In this document: positions 1-8,917 of the stretch, piece by piece | Layout: every line of letters starts with the position of its first letter | Numbering within the stretch: the first letter of the stretch is position 1 | Source: Pseudomonas fluorescens | GTDB taxonomy: Bacteria > Pseudomonadota > Gammaproteobacteria > Pseudomonadales > Pseudomonadaceae | NCBI RefSeq assembly: GCF_000730425.1 | Contig: NZ_CP008896.1 | Coordinates: 2,666,001 to 2,730,000 of the forward strand | Length of the DNA: 64,000 nucleotides | Reading direction: 5' to 3' | Notes under the pieces: generated by a model | The model's input: the letters and a program-made list of their open reading frames with translations, nothing else | The model's database searches: none | Told to the model about the DNA's origin: nothing | Position numbers and translations under genes: made by a program

Positions 1-1125
1 GTGCTCGGCCAGGGAGGCGTGGGTCTGCGCATAGTTGTGCAGGTCATCGACAAAGCGGTACAGCAGCTCATAAGCGGTATGGAAATCCAACTGCTCGGCA
101 TCGCTCGGGTTGCTCTCCTGGAACCGCGCCCGCAGGCTGCGCACCTTGGCGGGCAAGCTGTCCTTGTAGGCACTCAGTTGGCTCACCAGGCGCGCGGCAT
201 CCGGGATGGTCAGGGCGCGCCCGCTGAAGCCATCAAGCCGTTCGGCCAAGTCCTGCAGGCCAGGCGTGATTGCGGCCACCACAGGGTCGGCAGCATCGCT
301 GCGCAGGCGTTCAAGCAACTGGTGCAGGGCATTGAAGCGCGTGGTGATGCCCATGAATTCGCTGTTCAGACGGCTGAGCCGGCCATTGCGCCGACGCATA
401 TGCGGGTCTTCAAACACGGTGACGCTGCGCAGGCCTTCCAGGCCCACGGCTTCGGCGATAAACCGCACGTTGTTGCTTTCAAAACCTTCACGCTGGCTAC
501 GGCCACGCAGGCCGTCGGTCACGAACAGGGCGAAGGTGCCGAAGCGCTGGTACAACGCGTTGCGCATGGCTGCGCTGCTGGTTTGCGGCAGGATCGCGGT
601 ACTGACCAGGGTCGCGCACACAATCCCCAGGGAGATTTCCAGCACCCGCCATACCGCCGCCATAAAGGCACCGTCCGGATGGGCCAGCGCCGGCAGGCCC
701 ACCATCGCGGCCGTATAGCCCGCCAGCACAAAACCGTAGGCACGGAAGTTGCGGTTGCGCGTGGCGCCAGCCGTGCACACGCCCACCCAGATCGCCAGCG
801 CGCCCAGGAACAACTCGGTGTTTTGCGCAAACAGGGCGATCAGCAACACCATCACCGCCGACCCCGCCAGGGTGCCGAGGAAGCGGTAGAAGCTCTTGGC
901 AAACACCTGGCCGCTTTGCGGCTGCATCACGATAAACACGGTGATCATCGCCGTGCGCGGTTGCGCCAGTTCCAGGCGCATGGCCAGCCACAGGGTAAGG
1001 AACGCGGCGATCAGGACTTTGAAGATATACACCCAGGTCACGCCATCACTGCGCGCCCAGTCGAAAAAGCCACGGCGCCATTCCAGGGAATGCAGCCAAC
1101 GCAGCGGTGCAGGCAAGGGAGTCAT
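1..1125 (-). CDS. FUSC-family inner-membrane exporter (partial, C-terminus beyond window)
   Basis: Only the first 375 residues are inside the window; the frame is open to base 1. The N-terminus reads MTPLPAPLRWLHSLEWRRGF and is followed by several hydrophobic segments between about residues 30 and 190, then a soluble region. This matches the first half of FUSC proteins (AaeB and fusaric-acid resistance type), which export aromatic acids or related compounds across the inner membrane. It starts 11 bases after the stop of the outer-membrane lipoprotein gene, so the two are almost certainly co-transcribed as an efflux operon. In relatives a DUF1656 protein and an HlyD-type adaptor usually follow, which would lie outside this window. 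The substrate is not known. Confidence 0.88.
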   Translation of the reverse strand, partial: MTPLPAPLRWLHSLEWRRGFFDWARSDGVTWVYIFKVLIAAFLTLWLAMRLELAQPRTAMITVFIVMQPQSGQVFAKSFYRFLGTLAGSAVMVLLIALFAQNTELFLGALAIWVGVCTAGATRNRNFRAYGFVLAGYTAAMVGLPALAHPDGAFMAAVWRVLEISLGIVCATLVSTAILPQTSSAAMRNALYQRFGTFALFVTDGLRGRSQREGFESNNVRFIAEAVGLEGLRSVTVFEDPHMRRRNGRLSRLNSEFMGITTRFNALHQLLERLRSDAADPVVAAITPGLQDLAERLDGFSGRALTIPDAARLVSQLSAYKDSLPAKVRSLRARFQESNPSDAEQLDFHTAYELLYRFVDDLHNYAQTHASLAEH

Positions 1126-1136
1126 GGGAAACCTGA

Positions 1137-2648
1137 TCAGTGATCGAACACGGCCAGGGCCGCCGGGGTCTTGCTCGCGAGGGTGGTGCCCGCTGCCGGC
1201 ACATCGCTGCCTGCGCCAAGGCCACCGCCCAGGGCGGTGACCAGTTCGGCATGGGCACTCAGGCGCGCGGCCTGGACCTGCTGTTCGACCTGTTGCTGGC
1301 GAAACAGCAAGGTCTGGGCATTGAGCACATTGAGGTAATCGGTCAGGCCACGCTGGTAGGCGATCATCGCGATGTCATAGGTTTTGCGCGCCGAGGCCAC
1401 CGATTCGGCGGCGAAGGTCTGCTGCTTGGCCATGGATTCACGGTGGATCAGTTGGTCGCTGATGCCCTTGAGCGCATTGACCAGGGTCTGGTTGTAGCGG
1501 GCCACGGCCATGTCGTAGCCGGCGCTGGCCTCGCCCAACTGCGCACGCAGGCGGCCACCGTCGAAGATCGGCAGGGTGATCGCCGGGCCGACGCTGTAGT
1601 TGAGCTTCTTGCCGGTGAGAAACTCCAGCATGCCGCCGCCGGTGGCAACGTAGCCAAGGCTGCCCACCAGGTCGACATTGGGGTAGAAACCCGCGTGTGC
1701 CACGTCGATCCCCCGGGCCTGGGCCGCCACTTGCCAGCGGCTGGCGACCACGTCGGGGCGCTGGCCAAGCAGCTCGGCAGGCAGTGCCGACGGCAGTTTC
1801 AGGGGCGCGCCCAAAGCCAGGGTCGGCCGCTGCAGTTTCGCGCCTTCCCCCGGGCCCCTGCCGGCCAAGGCCGCCAGTTGGTTACGAGTCAGGGCGATGT
1901 CTTCATCGAGAGCGTCCAATTGCCGGTGGGTCTCCGGCAACGGAGTCTGGGCCTGGCTGACTTCAAAGTGCGTGCCGATGCCACCGTCCAGGCGCTTTTG
2001 CGCCAGGTCGAGGATCTGCTGTTGCTGGGCCAGGGTGGCGGTGAGGATATCGCGCTGGGCGTAATGCAGCGACAGTTGGATATAGGCGCGCACCACGTTG
2101 TTCTGCAGTTCGAGCTGGGCCTGGCGCGCTTGGGCGACACTCATGTGCGCCAGGTCGACGGCGCGCTCGCTGGCGTTGCGCTCGCGCCCCCACAGGTCGA
2201 GGGCGTAGCTCAGGCCCAGGGCGGCGTTGTTGTCCCAGGTGCTGGCGTTGTCCAGTTTGCCGGGGCCGTAGAAGGGGTCGCTGGGCCAGTTGTGGCGCTT
2301 GAGGGCGGCCTCGCCGTGGATCTGCACGGCCTCGGCGGACTCGGCCAGCCCGGCCATGGCCCGCGCTTCACGCACCCGGGCGGCGGCTTCAGCCAGGCTT
2401 GGGCTGCCGTGCACGGCGAGGTTGATCCAACGATTGAGTTGCGGGTCGCCATAGGCCTGCCACCACTGGAGGGTCGGCCAGTGGGCATCCCGGGCGGCGC
2501 TCTGGATCGCGTCGTCGGTGGCCAGGGTATTGGCGGCGAGGCGCTTGCCTTGGGGGGCAATTCCTCCGGTTCCGATGCAGCCGCTGATTGCTAACGATAA
2601 AGCCCAAACACTGAGAGTCTTCAGCTCTCTGCTGATGCGACGCGGCAC
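1137..2648 (-). CDS. NodT-family outer-membrane efflux lipoprotein
   Basis: A 503-residue outer-membrane factor of the TolC/OprM/NodT type, which forms the exit duct of a tripartite pump. The GTG start is preceded by AGGA 12 bases upstream. The N-terminus carries a lipoprotein signal ending in the lipobox LAISGC, with the acylated Cys near residue 23. Two long alpha-helical repeats follow, with the typical phrases ARVREARA and LLGQRPDVVASRWQVAA. Its inner-membrane partner is the FUSC protein directly downstream. The divergent LysR gene is the likely regulator. Length is normal for the family. Confidence 0.93.
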   Translation of the reverse strand: MPRRISRELKTLSVWALSLAISGCIGTGGIAPQGKRLAANTLATDDAIQSAARDAHWPTLQWWQAYGDPQLNRWINLAVHGSPSLAEAAARVREARAMAGLAESAEAVQIHGEAALKRHNWPSDPFYGPGKLDNASTWDNNAALGLSYALDLWGRERNASERAVDLAHMSVAQARQAQLELQNNVVRAYIQLSLHYAQRDILTATLAQQQQILDLAQKRLDGGIGTHFEVSQAQTPLPETHRQLDALDEDIALTRNQLAALAGRGPGEGAKLQRPTLALGAPLKLPSALPAELLGQRPDVVASRWQVAAQARGIDVAHAGFYPNVDLVGSLGYVATGGGMLEFLTGKKLNYSVGPAITLPIFDGGRLRAQLGEASAGYDMAVARYNQTLVNALKGISDQLIHRESMAKQQTFAAESVASARKTYDIAMIAYQRGLTDYLNVLNAQTLLFRQQQVEQQVQAARLSAHAELVTALGGGLGAGSDVPAAGTTLASKTPAALAVFDH

Positions 2649-2829
2649 TGCTGCGAATTCCTGAGGTGGTGTGGCGGGGACGGTGCGGCAATTCTAGGGG
2701 GCGCGAGGAATGGCGATAAGGTGGGATTCCTGTGAATCTTTGTTACCGTTCAGGCGATAATCCATTGGTCGGGGTCACTCGCCCCCGTAACTTCGTGTCA
2801 CAATTTGCCATCTCCCTTGAGAGCACCCC

Positions 2830-3798
2830 ATGGACACTTTGCAAAACATGCGCGCCTTCAGTTGTGTCGCCGAAGCCGGCAGCTTCACCGCCGCCGCGGT
2901 GCAACTGGACACCACCACAGCCAATGTCTCGCGCGCGGTCTCCAATCTGGAGGCCCATCTGCAAACCCGCTTGCTCAACCGCACCACCCGCCGCATCGCC
3001 CTGACCGAGGCCGGCAAGCGTTATTTATTGCGCTGCGAGCAGATCCTGGCCTATGTCGAGGAAGCCGAGGCCGAGGCCAGCGACGCCCACGCACGGCCCG
3101 CCGGGCAGCTCAAAGTGCACACCATGACCGGTATCGGCCAGCATTTCGTGATCGACGCGATTGCCCGCTACCGCCGTACCCACCCCGACGTGACCTTCGA
3201 CCTGACCCTGGCCAACCGCGTACCGGACCTGCTGGACGAGGGCTACGACGTGTCCATCGTGCTCGCCAGCGAGCTACCGGACTCGGGCTTTGTCTCCCAG
3301 CGCCTGGGGATCACCTACAGCATCGTCTGTGCCTCGCCGGCCTACGTCAAAGCCAACGGGTGTGCGCAGCGGCCCAGTGACTTGCTCAACCATGCCTGCC
3401 TGCGCCTGGTCAGCCCGGTGATCCTGCTGGACAAATGGGTGTTCAATGGCCCGGATGGCCAGGAAAGCGTGAGCATCAACAGCTCGCCCTTCCTGGTGAA
3501 CTCGGCTGACGCAATGAAGACCGCGATCATCAGCGGCATGGGCGTCGGCCTGCTGCCGGTGTATGCGGCCATCGAAGGCCTGCGTAACGGCACCCTGGTG
3601 CGGATGATGCCGACGTATCGCTCCCAGGAGCTGAACCTGTACGCCATCTACCCATCGCGCCAGTACCTGGATGCGAAGATCAAGACCTGGGTCGAATACC
3701 TGCGTGGCTCGCTGCCCGAGATTCTCGCGGCGCACCAGGCGGAATTGGCGGCGTATGAGTTGAGTGGCAGTTTGGGGGCGGTGCGCCTGACCACGTAA
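2830..3798 (+). CDS. LysR-family transcriptional regulator
   Basis: A 322-residue LysR-type regulator. The N-terminal winged helix-turn-helix covers about residues 1-60 (MDTLQNMRAFSCVAEAGSFT), and a periplasmic-binding-protein-like effector domain covers about 90-300. It is divergent from the NodT/FUSC efflux genes across 181 bases. This is the usual arrangement for a LysR protein that controls a neighbouring aromatic-acid exporter such as AaeR/AaeXAB. That target is inferred from position only. A shifted copy of the same reading also starts upstream, but ATG 2830 gives the standard family N-terminus. Confidence 0.93.
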   Translation: MDTLQNMRAFSCVAEAGSFTAAAVQLDTTTANVSRAVSNLEAHLQTRLLNRTTRRIALTEAGKRYLLRCEQILAYVEEAEAEASDAHARPAGQLKVHTMTGIGQHFVIDAIARYRRTHPDVTFDLTLANRVPDLLDEGYDVSIVLASELPDSGFVSQRLGITYSIVCASPAYVKANGCAQRPSDLLNHACLRLVSPVILLDKWVFNGPDGQESVSINSSPFLVNSADAMKTAIISGMGVGLLPVYAAIEGLRNGTLVRMMPTYRSQELNLYAIYPSRQYLDAKIKTWVEYLRGSLPEILAAHQAELAAYELSGSLGAVRLTT

Positions 3799-3883
3799 CT
3801 GCAGGCGCCGGCTTGCCCTGACATTCGCAGCGTGGAATGTTAGCTTGCTTGGCATTCTTCCCTGTCGATGAGCCTCACTTGCG

Positions 3884-4858
3884 ATGAAAAAGACCGTCCT
3901 CGCCTTCAGCCGCATCACCCCCGAGATGATCGAACGCCTGCAACAGGACTTCGACGTCATCGTCCCCAGCCCCAAGCAGGGCGATATCAACGCGCAGTTC
4001 AATGAAGCCCTGCCCCACGCCCACGGTTTGATCGGGGTGGGCCGCAAGCTGGGCCGCGCGCAGCTCGAAGGCGCGAGCAAGCTTGCGGTGGTGTCCAGTG
4101 TGTCGGTGGGTTACGACAACTACGATGTGGACTACTTCAACGAACGGGGGATCATGCTCACCAACACCCCCGATGTGCTGACCGAAAGCACCGCCGACCT
4201 GGCCTTCGCCCTGCTGATGAGCAGCGCCCGCCGCGTGGCCGAGCTGGACGCCTGGACCAAGGCCGGGCAGTGGAAAGCCAGTGTCGGCGCGCCGTTGTTT
4301 GGTTGCGATGTACACGGCAAGACCCTGGGCATCGTCGGCCTGGGCAATATCGGCGCGGCCATCGCCCGCCGTGGGCGCCTGGGCTTCAACATGCCGATCC
4401 TGTACAGCGGCAACAGCCGCAAGACCGCACTGGAGCAGGAACTGGGCGCACAGTTGCGCAGCCTGGACCAATTGCTGGCCGAGGCGGATTTCGTGTGCCT
4501 GGTGGTGCCGTTGAGTGAAAAGACCAAGCATCTGATCAGCCATCGCGAACTGGGCCTGATGAAATCCAGCGCGATCCTGGTGAACATCTCCCGTGGCCCG
4601 GTGGTGGACGAGCCCGCACTGATCCAGGCCCTGCAAACCCAGGGTATTCGCGGCGCCGGGCTGGATGTGTATGAACGCGAGCCCCTGGCCGAGTCGCCGC
4701 TGTTCCAGCTGAGCAATGCCGTGACCTTGCCGCATATCGGCTCGGCCACCCATGAAACCCGCGAGGCCATGGCCAACCGTGCCCTGGACAACCTGCGCAG
4801 CGCCCTGTTGGGGCAACGCCCACAAGACCTGGTGAACCCACAAGTGTGGAAAGGCTGA
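3884..4858 (+). CDS. ghrB: D-isomer-specific 2-hydroxyacid dehydrogenase (glyoxylate/hydroxypyruvate/2-ketogluconate reductase, GhrB type)
   Basis: A 324-residue NAD(P)H-dependent reductase of glyoxylate, hydroxypyruvate or 2-ketogluconate. It has the N- and C-terminal catalytic halves around a Rossmann domain at about residues 105-285. The dinucleotide motif is GLGNIG. The catalytic triad is visible as Arg in NISRG, Glu in YEREP and His in LPHIGSATHE. Sequence and length fit the GhrB/TkrA group. It stands alone: the LysR gene is 85 bases upstream and a REPIN follows the stop. The choice between glyoxylate and 2-ketogluconate as main substrate cannot be made from sequence. A second, less similar family member (hprA) lies at 56864. 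Confidence 0.88.
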   Translation: MKKTVLAFSRITPEMIERLQQDFDVIVPSPKQGDINAQFNEALPHAHGLIGVGRKLGRAQLEGASKLAVVSSVSVGYDNYDVDYFNERGIMLTNTPDVLTESTADLAFALLMSSARRVAELDAWTKAGQWKASVGAPLFGCDVHGKTLGIVGLGNIGAAIARRGRLGFNMPILYSGNSRKTALEQELGAQLRSLDQLLAEADFVCLVVPLSEKTKHLISHRELGLMKSSAILVNISRGPVVDEPALIQALQTQGIRGAGLDVYEREPLAESPLFQLSNAVTLPHIGSATHETREAMANRALDNLRSALLGQRPQDLVNPQVWKG

Positions 4859-4866
4859 TCTTTAGT

Positions 4867-4930
4867 GTAGGAACCGGCTTGCTGGCGATGGCGTCCACGA
4901 AATAGCCATCGCCGGCAAGCCGGCTCCTAC
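4867..4930. repeat. REPIN (inverted pair of REP sequences)
   Basis: Two REP units in inverted orientation, GTAGGAACCGGCTTG... and ...CAAGCCGGCTCCTAC, separated by a short spacer that is also partly symmetrical. It sits immediately after the ghrB stop codon, the usual extragenic position. It belongs to the same family as the copies at 17031, 20302 and 59714. Confidence 0.9.
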
Positions 4931-4994
4931 AGTTTTTGGCGTGAACGTCGATAACCCGCTATAGATTGTTATCGCCGATCCACAGAAGGTTTTT

Positions 4995-5897
4995 ATGTCC
5001 ACCACCAAAGCCCGCGCAGACTCTCTCTCGCTTCTGCTCTTTACCTTGCGCAGCGGCAAGCTGATGGCCATCAACCTGCTGAAAGTCAGCGAGATCATTC
5101 CCTGCCCGCCGCTGACCAAGCTGCCGGAGTCCCACCCCCACGTCAAAGGCATTGCCACCCTGCGTGGCGCGGCCCTCTCGGTGATCGACCTCAGCCGCGC
5201 GCTGGGCGAAATGCCCCTGCAAGACCCTGACGGCGGTTGCCTGATCGTCACCGATGTCAGCCGGTCCAAGCAGGGCCTGCATGTGCAGGCGGTAAGCCGG
5301 ATCGTGCACTGCCTGAGCACTGACATCCGCCCGCCGCCCTTTGGTTCCGGTGGCAATCGTTCGTTTATTACCGGCGTGACCCAGGTGGACGGTGTACTGG
5401 TGCAGGTGCTGGACATCGAAAAAGTCATCCACGCCATCGCCCCCGCGCAGATCGAAGTAGCGCCCACGGACCTGACCATGGAAGAAGCCGAAGTGCTCGG
5501 CCATGCGCGCATCCTGGTGGTGGACGACAGCCAAGTGGCCCTGCAGCAATCGGTGCACACCCTGCGCAACCTCGGCCTGACCTGCCACACCGCCCGCAGT
5601 GCCAAGGAAGCCATCGACGTGCTGCTGGAGCTGCAAGGCACCGGCGGGCAGATCAATGTGGTGGTGTCTGACATCGAAATGTCGGAAATGGACGGTTATG
5701 CCCTCACCCGTACCTTGCGCGAAACCCCAGACTTCCAGGACCTCTACGTGCTGTTGCACACCTCCTTGGACAGCGCGATGAACAGCGAGAAAGCGCGCCT
5801 GGCCGGTGCCGACTCGGTATTGACCAAATTCTCGTCACCGGAGCTGACCAAATGCCTGGTGGTCGCGGCCCAGAGCGTGGCGCAAAAAGGTTTGTAA
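4995..5897 (+). CDS. cheV: Chemotaxis coupling protein CheV
   Basis: A 300-residue protein with an N-terminal CheW-like domain (about residues 12-155) and a C-terminal response-regulator receiver domain (about 170-295). CheV couples chemoreceptors to CheA, and its receiver acts in adaptation or as a phosphate sink. The receiver shows the acidic pair in LVVDDS, the phospho-acceptor Asp in VVVSDIEMSEMDG and the conserved Lys in LTKFSS. ATG 4995 follows an AGAAGG ribosome-binding site. Three bases separate its stop from the next gene. It is not in a che operon here, as is common for the several CheV proteins of pseudomonads. Confidence 0.92.
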   Translation: MSTTKARADSLSLLLFTLRSGKLMAINLLKVSEIIPCPPLTKLPESHPHVKGIATLRGAALSVIDLSRALGEMPLQDPDGGCLIVTDVSRSKQGLHVQAVSRIVHCLSTDIRPPPFGSGGNRSFITGVTQVDGVLVQVLDIEKVIHAIAPAQIEVAPTDLTMEEAEVLGHARILVVDDSQVALQQSVHTLRNLGLTCHTARSAKEAIDVLLELQGTGGQINVVVSDIEMSEMDGYALTRTLRETPDFQDLYVLLHTSLDSAMNSEKARLAGADSVLTKFSSPELTKCLVVAAQSVAQKGL

Positions 5898-5900
5898 ATA

Positions 5901-6383
5901 GTGACCGCGTATTACCAACTGCTACGCCGCGACCTCACCACCAGCCTGCCCGCGCCGCAGTGGCCTGCCGGCACCCGCCTGGATCACTATCGCCAAGAGC
6001 TGGGCCCGGCGATCCATGCGGTATTGCGCATGACCCAGGCACAGGGCGATGGCCACATCGCCAACCTGGACAACTGGCAGCAGCAATTCATTACCGACGC
6101 CGAATTCGACCCCACGCTGTGCCTGGTGGCCAGTAACGCCGATGGCATTCTCGGCGTGGCCCAATGCTGGACCAGCGCCTTTATCAAGAACCTCTCGGTG
6201 CACCCCTGCGCCCAGGGCCAGGGCCTGGGGCGCGCCCTGTTGCTGCACAGCTTCCAGGTGTTCAAGCAGCGCGGCGAACCCTATGTGGACCTCAAGGTGC
6301 TGGAGAGCAATCTGCGCGCACGCCAGCTTTATGAAAGCGCGGGCATGGTCTTTGTGCTGCGCGACGTGGTACGCGACGACTGA
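5901..6383 (+). CDS. GNAT-family N-acetyltransferase
   Basis: A 160-residue GNAT acetyltransferase. The acetyl-CoA pyrophosphate-binding motif appears as AQGQGLGRALL at about residues 108-118, followed by the beta5/alpha4 region ending LRARQLYESAGM. It starts at GTG 5901 directly behind cheV, so it is probably translated from the same message. The acceptor substrate cannot be told; the fold is used for amino groups of proteins, amino acids and drugs. The first 45 residues are less typical of the family. Confidence 0.85.
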   Translation: MTAYYQLLRRDLTTSLPAPQWPAGTRLDHYRQELGPAIHAVLRMTQAQGDGHIANLDNWQQQFITDAEFDPTLCLVASNADGILGVAQCWTSAFIKNLSVHPCAQGQGLGRALLLHSFQVFKQRGEPYVDLKVLESNLRARQLYESAGMVFVLRDVVRDD

Positions 6384-6483
6384 CGGGCACTGGCGCATAA
6401 CTTGCTTCCAGAGTCTGCGAACGGCGGATAGAGGTAAAAACCCGTCACCGTTCAAACGCGCCCTCTGACCTGGCCTGGTGACC

Positions 6484-7227
6484 ATGAATACTCATTTTTC
6501 CTGCGTGGGTTGCGGCAAATGCTGCACCGACCATCACGTGCCCCTGACCCTCGACGAAGCCCGTATGTGGGCGGCGGACGGTGGCAATGTCATCGTCCTG
6601 GTGGAAGGTTTCCTGGGCAACGGCCTGGGCCTGCCACTGCTGCAACGTGAACATGCCGAACGGCGTTCGGTGGTGGTGCCCAGCGGCAACACCCAGGCGT
6701 TCGTGGCCATCACCTTTGCCGCGTACAACGCCGGGCGCTGCCGGAATCTTGACGAAGACAACCGCTGCGGCATCTATGAACGGCGGCCACTGGTCTGTCG
6801 CATCTACCCGATGGAAATCAATCCCCATATCCCGCTCAACCCAGCGGCCAAGGATTGCCCGCCGCAATCCTGGGAACAGGGGCCGGCGCTGATCGTCGGT
6901 GGCGAGTTGATGGACCAGGAACTGGCAGAGCTGATCCGCCGCTCACGCCAGGCCGACCGTGACGAGGTCCAGACCAAGGAGGCGGTGTGTGCCTTGCTCG
7001 GCATCCGCACCACTGCGCTCAAGGGCGATGGATTCACCGCCTACCTGCCAGACATGGGGGCCTTTGCCCAGGCGATCGAGTTGGCTATGGATCAGCCAAC
7101 CACGGCCGGTGAGTGGGTGTTTCATGTGTCCGGCCTGGACATTGCCGAACAACTGCTCGATGCCGGGGCGCAAATAGCCACCGAAGCGCCGGCCAACTAC
7201 GCGTTTATCTCGCTACGCGCCGCCTGA
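6484..7227 (+). CDS. YkgJ-family cysteine-cluster protein
   Basis: A 247-residue protein beginning MNTHFSCVGCGKCC. The CxxCxxCC cluster, plus a second set in CRNLDEDNRCGIY and LVCRIYP, is the signature of the YkgJ/UPF0153 family, whose members are thought to bind zinc or an iron-sulfur centre. The molecular function is unknown. An in-frame GTG lies 6 bases upstream at 6478; I prefer ATG 6484 because it places the first Cys near residue 7 as in relatives. The 94-base gap before it holds no clear signal. The stop is followed by a fragment resembling half a REP unit. Confidence 0.85.
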   Translation: MNTHFSCVGCGKCCTDHHVPLTLDEARMWAADGGNVIVLVEGFLGNGLGLPLLQREHAERRSVVVPSGNTQAFVAITFAAYNAGRCRNLDEDNRCGIYERRPLVCRIYPMEINPHIPLNPAAKDCPPQSWEQGPALIVGGELMDQELAELIRRSRQADRDEVQTKEAVCALLGIRTTALKGDGFTAYLPDMGAFAQAIELAMDQPTTAGEWVFHVSGLDIAEQLLDAGAQIATEAPANYAFISLRAA

Positions 7228-7244
7228 GCCGGCGCCTACAAGGG

Positions 7245-8819
7245 TTAGTGGCGTTTGCCCCAGAACTCTTCCGCCAGCCGCCGCAGGTCCTCCGCCAGTG
7301 CCGCCACGTCGCCCGAGCTGAGCTGGCTCTGCTGACCGGCACTGACGGTGGCTTCGCCGGCATTGCGGATACCCACGATGTTGCGATTGATATCCTCGCT
7401 CACCGCGCTCTGCTCCTCCACGGCGGCGGCAATCTGCTGGCTCATGTTGGTGATCTGGCTGACCCGCTGGCTGATGCCATCCAGGGCCAAAGCGGCACGC
7501 TGGGCATGCTCGACGCTGGCGCCGACATGTTGGCTGCTTTGCTCCATGGCCATCACCGCATCGCGGGCGCCGCCCTGCAAGGTGCTGATCATGCGCTGGA
7601 TTTCATTGGTCGATTGCTGGGTGCGTTGCGCCAGGCCACGCACTTCATCGGCCACCACCGCAAAGCCACGGCCCTGTTCGCCAGCCCGCGCCGCCTCGAT
7701 GGCGGCGTTGAGGGCCAGCAGGTTGGTCTGTTCGGCAATCGCCCGAATCACTTCCAGCACACTGGAAATATCCCCGCTGTGGCTTTCCAACTGGTGAATC
7801 ACGCTGGTGGCCCTGGCCAGTTCCTGGGACAGACGCAACACCGCATCGCGGCTTTCGTCCACCCGCTGATGGCCTTCGCGGGTCTCGCTGCCCGCCTGGT
7901 CTGCGGCCTTCGAGGCTTGCTGGGCATGATTGGCGACTTGCGCCACGCTGGCCGCCATCTGCTGGATAGCGGTCGCCACCTGGTCTGTCTGGCTCTGCTG
8001 GCCCAGGCTGCTGGCGTGGCTGCTGTCCAGTTGCTGGACCAGGGCGGCGGCGTGGCCGGATAAACGCTGCGACGCATCGCCAATCCGACCGACCACGGCG
8101 CCCACCTGGGCTTCGAGCATCTGCATGGCAAATTCGATTTGCCCCAACTCATCCTCACGCCCGGTGTAGATCGCCTGGCTGACAGGATTGTCGGCAATCT
8201 GGCGCGCCCGCTCACCCAATTGCCTCAGGGGCCGCAACAACAGGTTGATGCCCAAGACCCCTGCCGCGCCTACCGCAGCCAGGCCCAGCACTTGCAGCGC
8301 CCACGAATAACTCGCCAACCCAGCCCCCACGCCCCAGGTCAGGGTGCAGGTCGCACCAGTGACCAACGACAGTTTCAAGGGTATCTCCAGTACCGGCCGC
8401 ATGCGCCGAGTCCCCTCGCGCAAGCGGGTATAAGCGCGCTCCGCCGCCGCCACCCGCCGCGCATCGGGCTTGGTGCGCACCGACTGGTATTCCACCGCCA
8501 CGCCCTGCCGGGTAACCGGCGAAGCATAGGCACTGACCCAATAGTGATCACCGTTCTTGCAGCGATTTTTCACCATGCCCATCCACGAGCGGCCGCCCTT
8601 GAGGGTCTGCCACATGTGGGCAAAGGCTGCCGAAGGCATGTCCGGATGGCGCAGCATGTTGTGTGGCGCCCCCAGCAGCTCCTCGCGGCTGTAGCCGCTG
8701 ACATCGATAAAGTCCTGGTTGGCGTAGGTAATCGAACTGCCGAGGTCAGTGGTCGAGAGGATATTGGCGTCTTGGGCAATGTCCACACTTCGACCGGTGA
8801 CCGGGAGATTGATCTTCAT
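7245..8819 (-). CDS. aer: Aer-like PAS-domain methyl-accepting chemotaxis protein
   Basis: A 524-residue chemoreceptor. An N-terminal PAS domain (about residues 15-115) has the Aer-type pattern [20 protein letters not shown] and [11 protein letters not shown], which in Aer binds FAD and senses redox or oxygen. A short hydrophobic hairpin (about 150-195), a HAMP-like linker and the cytoplasmic signalling domain follow. The hairpin tip reads [25 protein letters not shown]. No periplasmic ligand domain is present, so the signal is probably internal (energy taxis). Pseudomonads carry several Aer paralogues and this could be any of them. It lies 98 bases after the binding-protein/Rid fusion on the same strand. 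Confidence 0.9.
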   Translation of the reverse strand: MKINLPVTGRSVDIAQDANILSTTDLGSSITYANQDFIDVSGYSREELLGAPHNMLRHPDMPSAAFAHMWQTLKGGRSWMGMVKNRCKNGDHYWVSAYASPVTRQGVAVEYQSVRTKPDARRVAAAERAYTRLREGTRRMRPVLEIPLKLSLVTGATCTLTWGVGAGLASYSWALQVLGLAAVGAAGVLGINLLLRPLRQLGERARQIADNPVSQAIYTGREDELGQIEFAMQMLEAQVGAVVGRIGDASQRLSGHAAALVQQLDSSHASSLGQQSQTDQVATAIQQMAASVAQVANHAQQASKAADQAGSETREGHQRVDESRDAVLRLSQELARATSVIHQLESHSGDISSVLEVIRAIAEQTNLLALNAAIEAARAGEQGRGFAVVADEVRGLAQRTQQSTNEIQRMISTLQGGARDAVMAMEQSSQHVGASVEHAQRAALALDGISQRVSQITNMSQQIAAAVEEQSAVSEDINRNIVGIRNAGEATVSAGQQSQLSSGDVAALAEDLRRLAEEFWGKRH

Positions 8820-8917
8820 GGAAAGCGCGCTCGGGGGTTATTGAGGGAGTCGGCAAGGGGCACCGACTCTAAGCGCACCGGTTGAGCAAATACTGATCCA
8901 GCTCATGTTCCACGCAT

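Noticed and set aside
1..1143. A 380-codon plus-strand frame at the window start
   Set aside because: The minus strand here encodes a FUSC transporter that is open to the edge; the plus frame has no family features.
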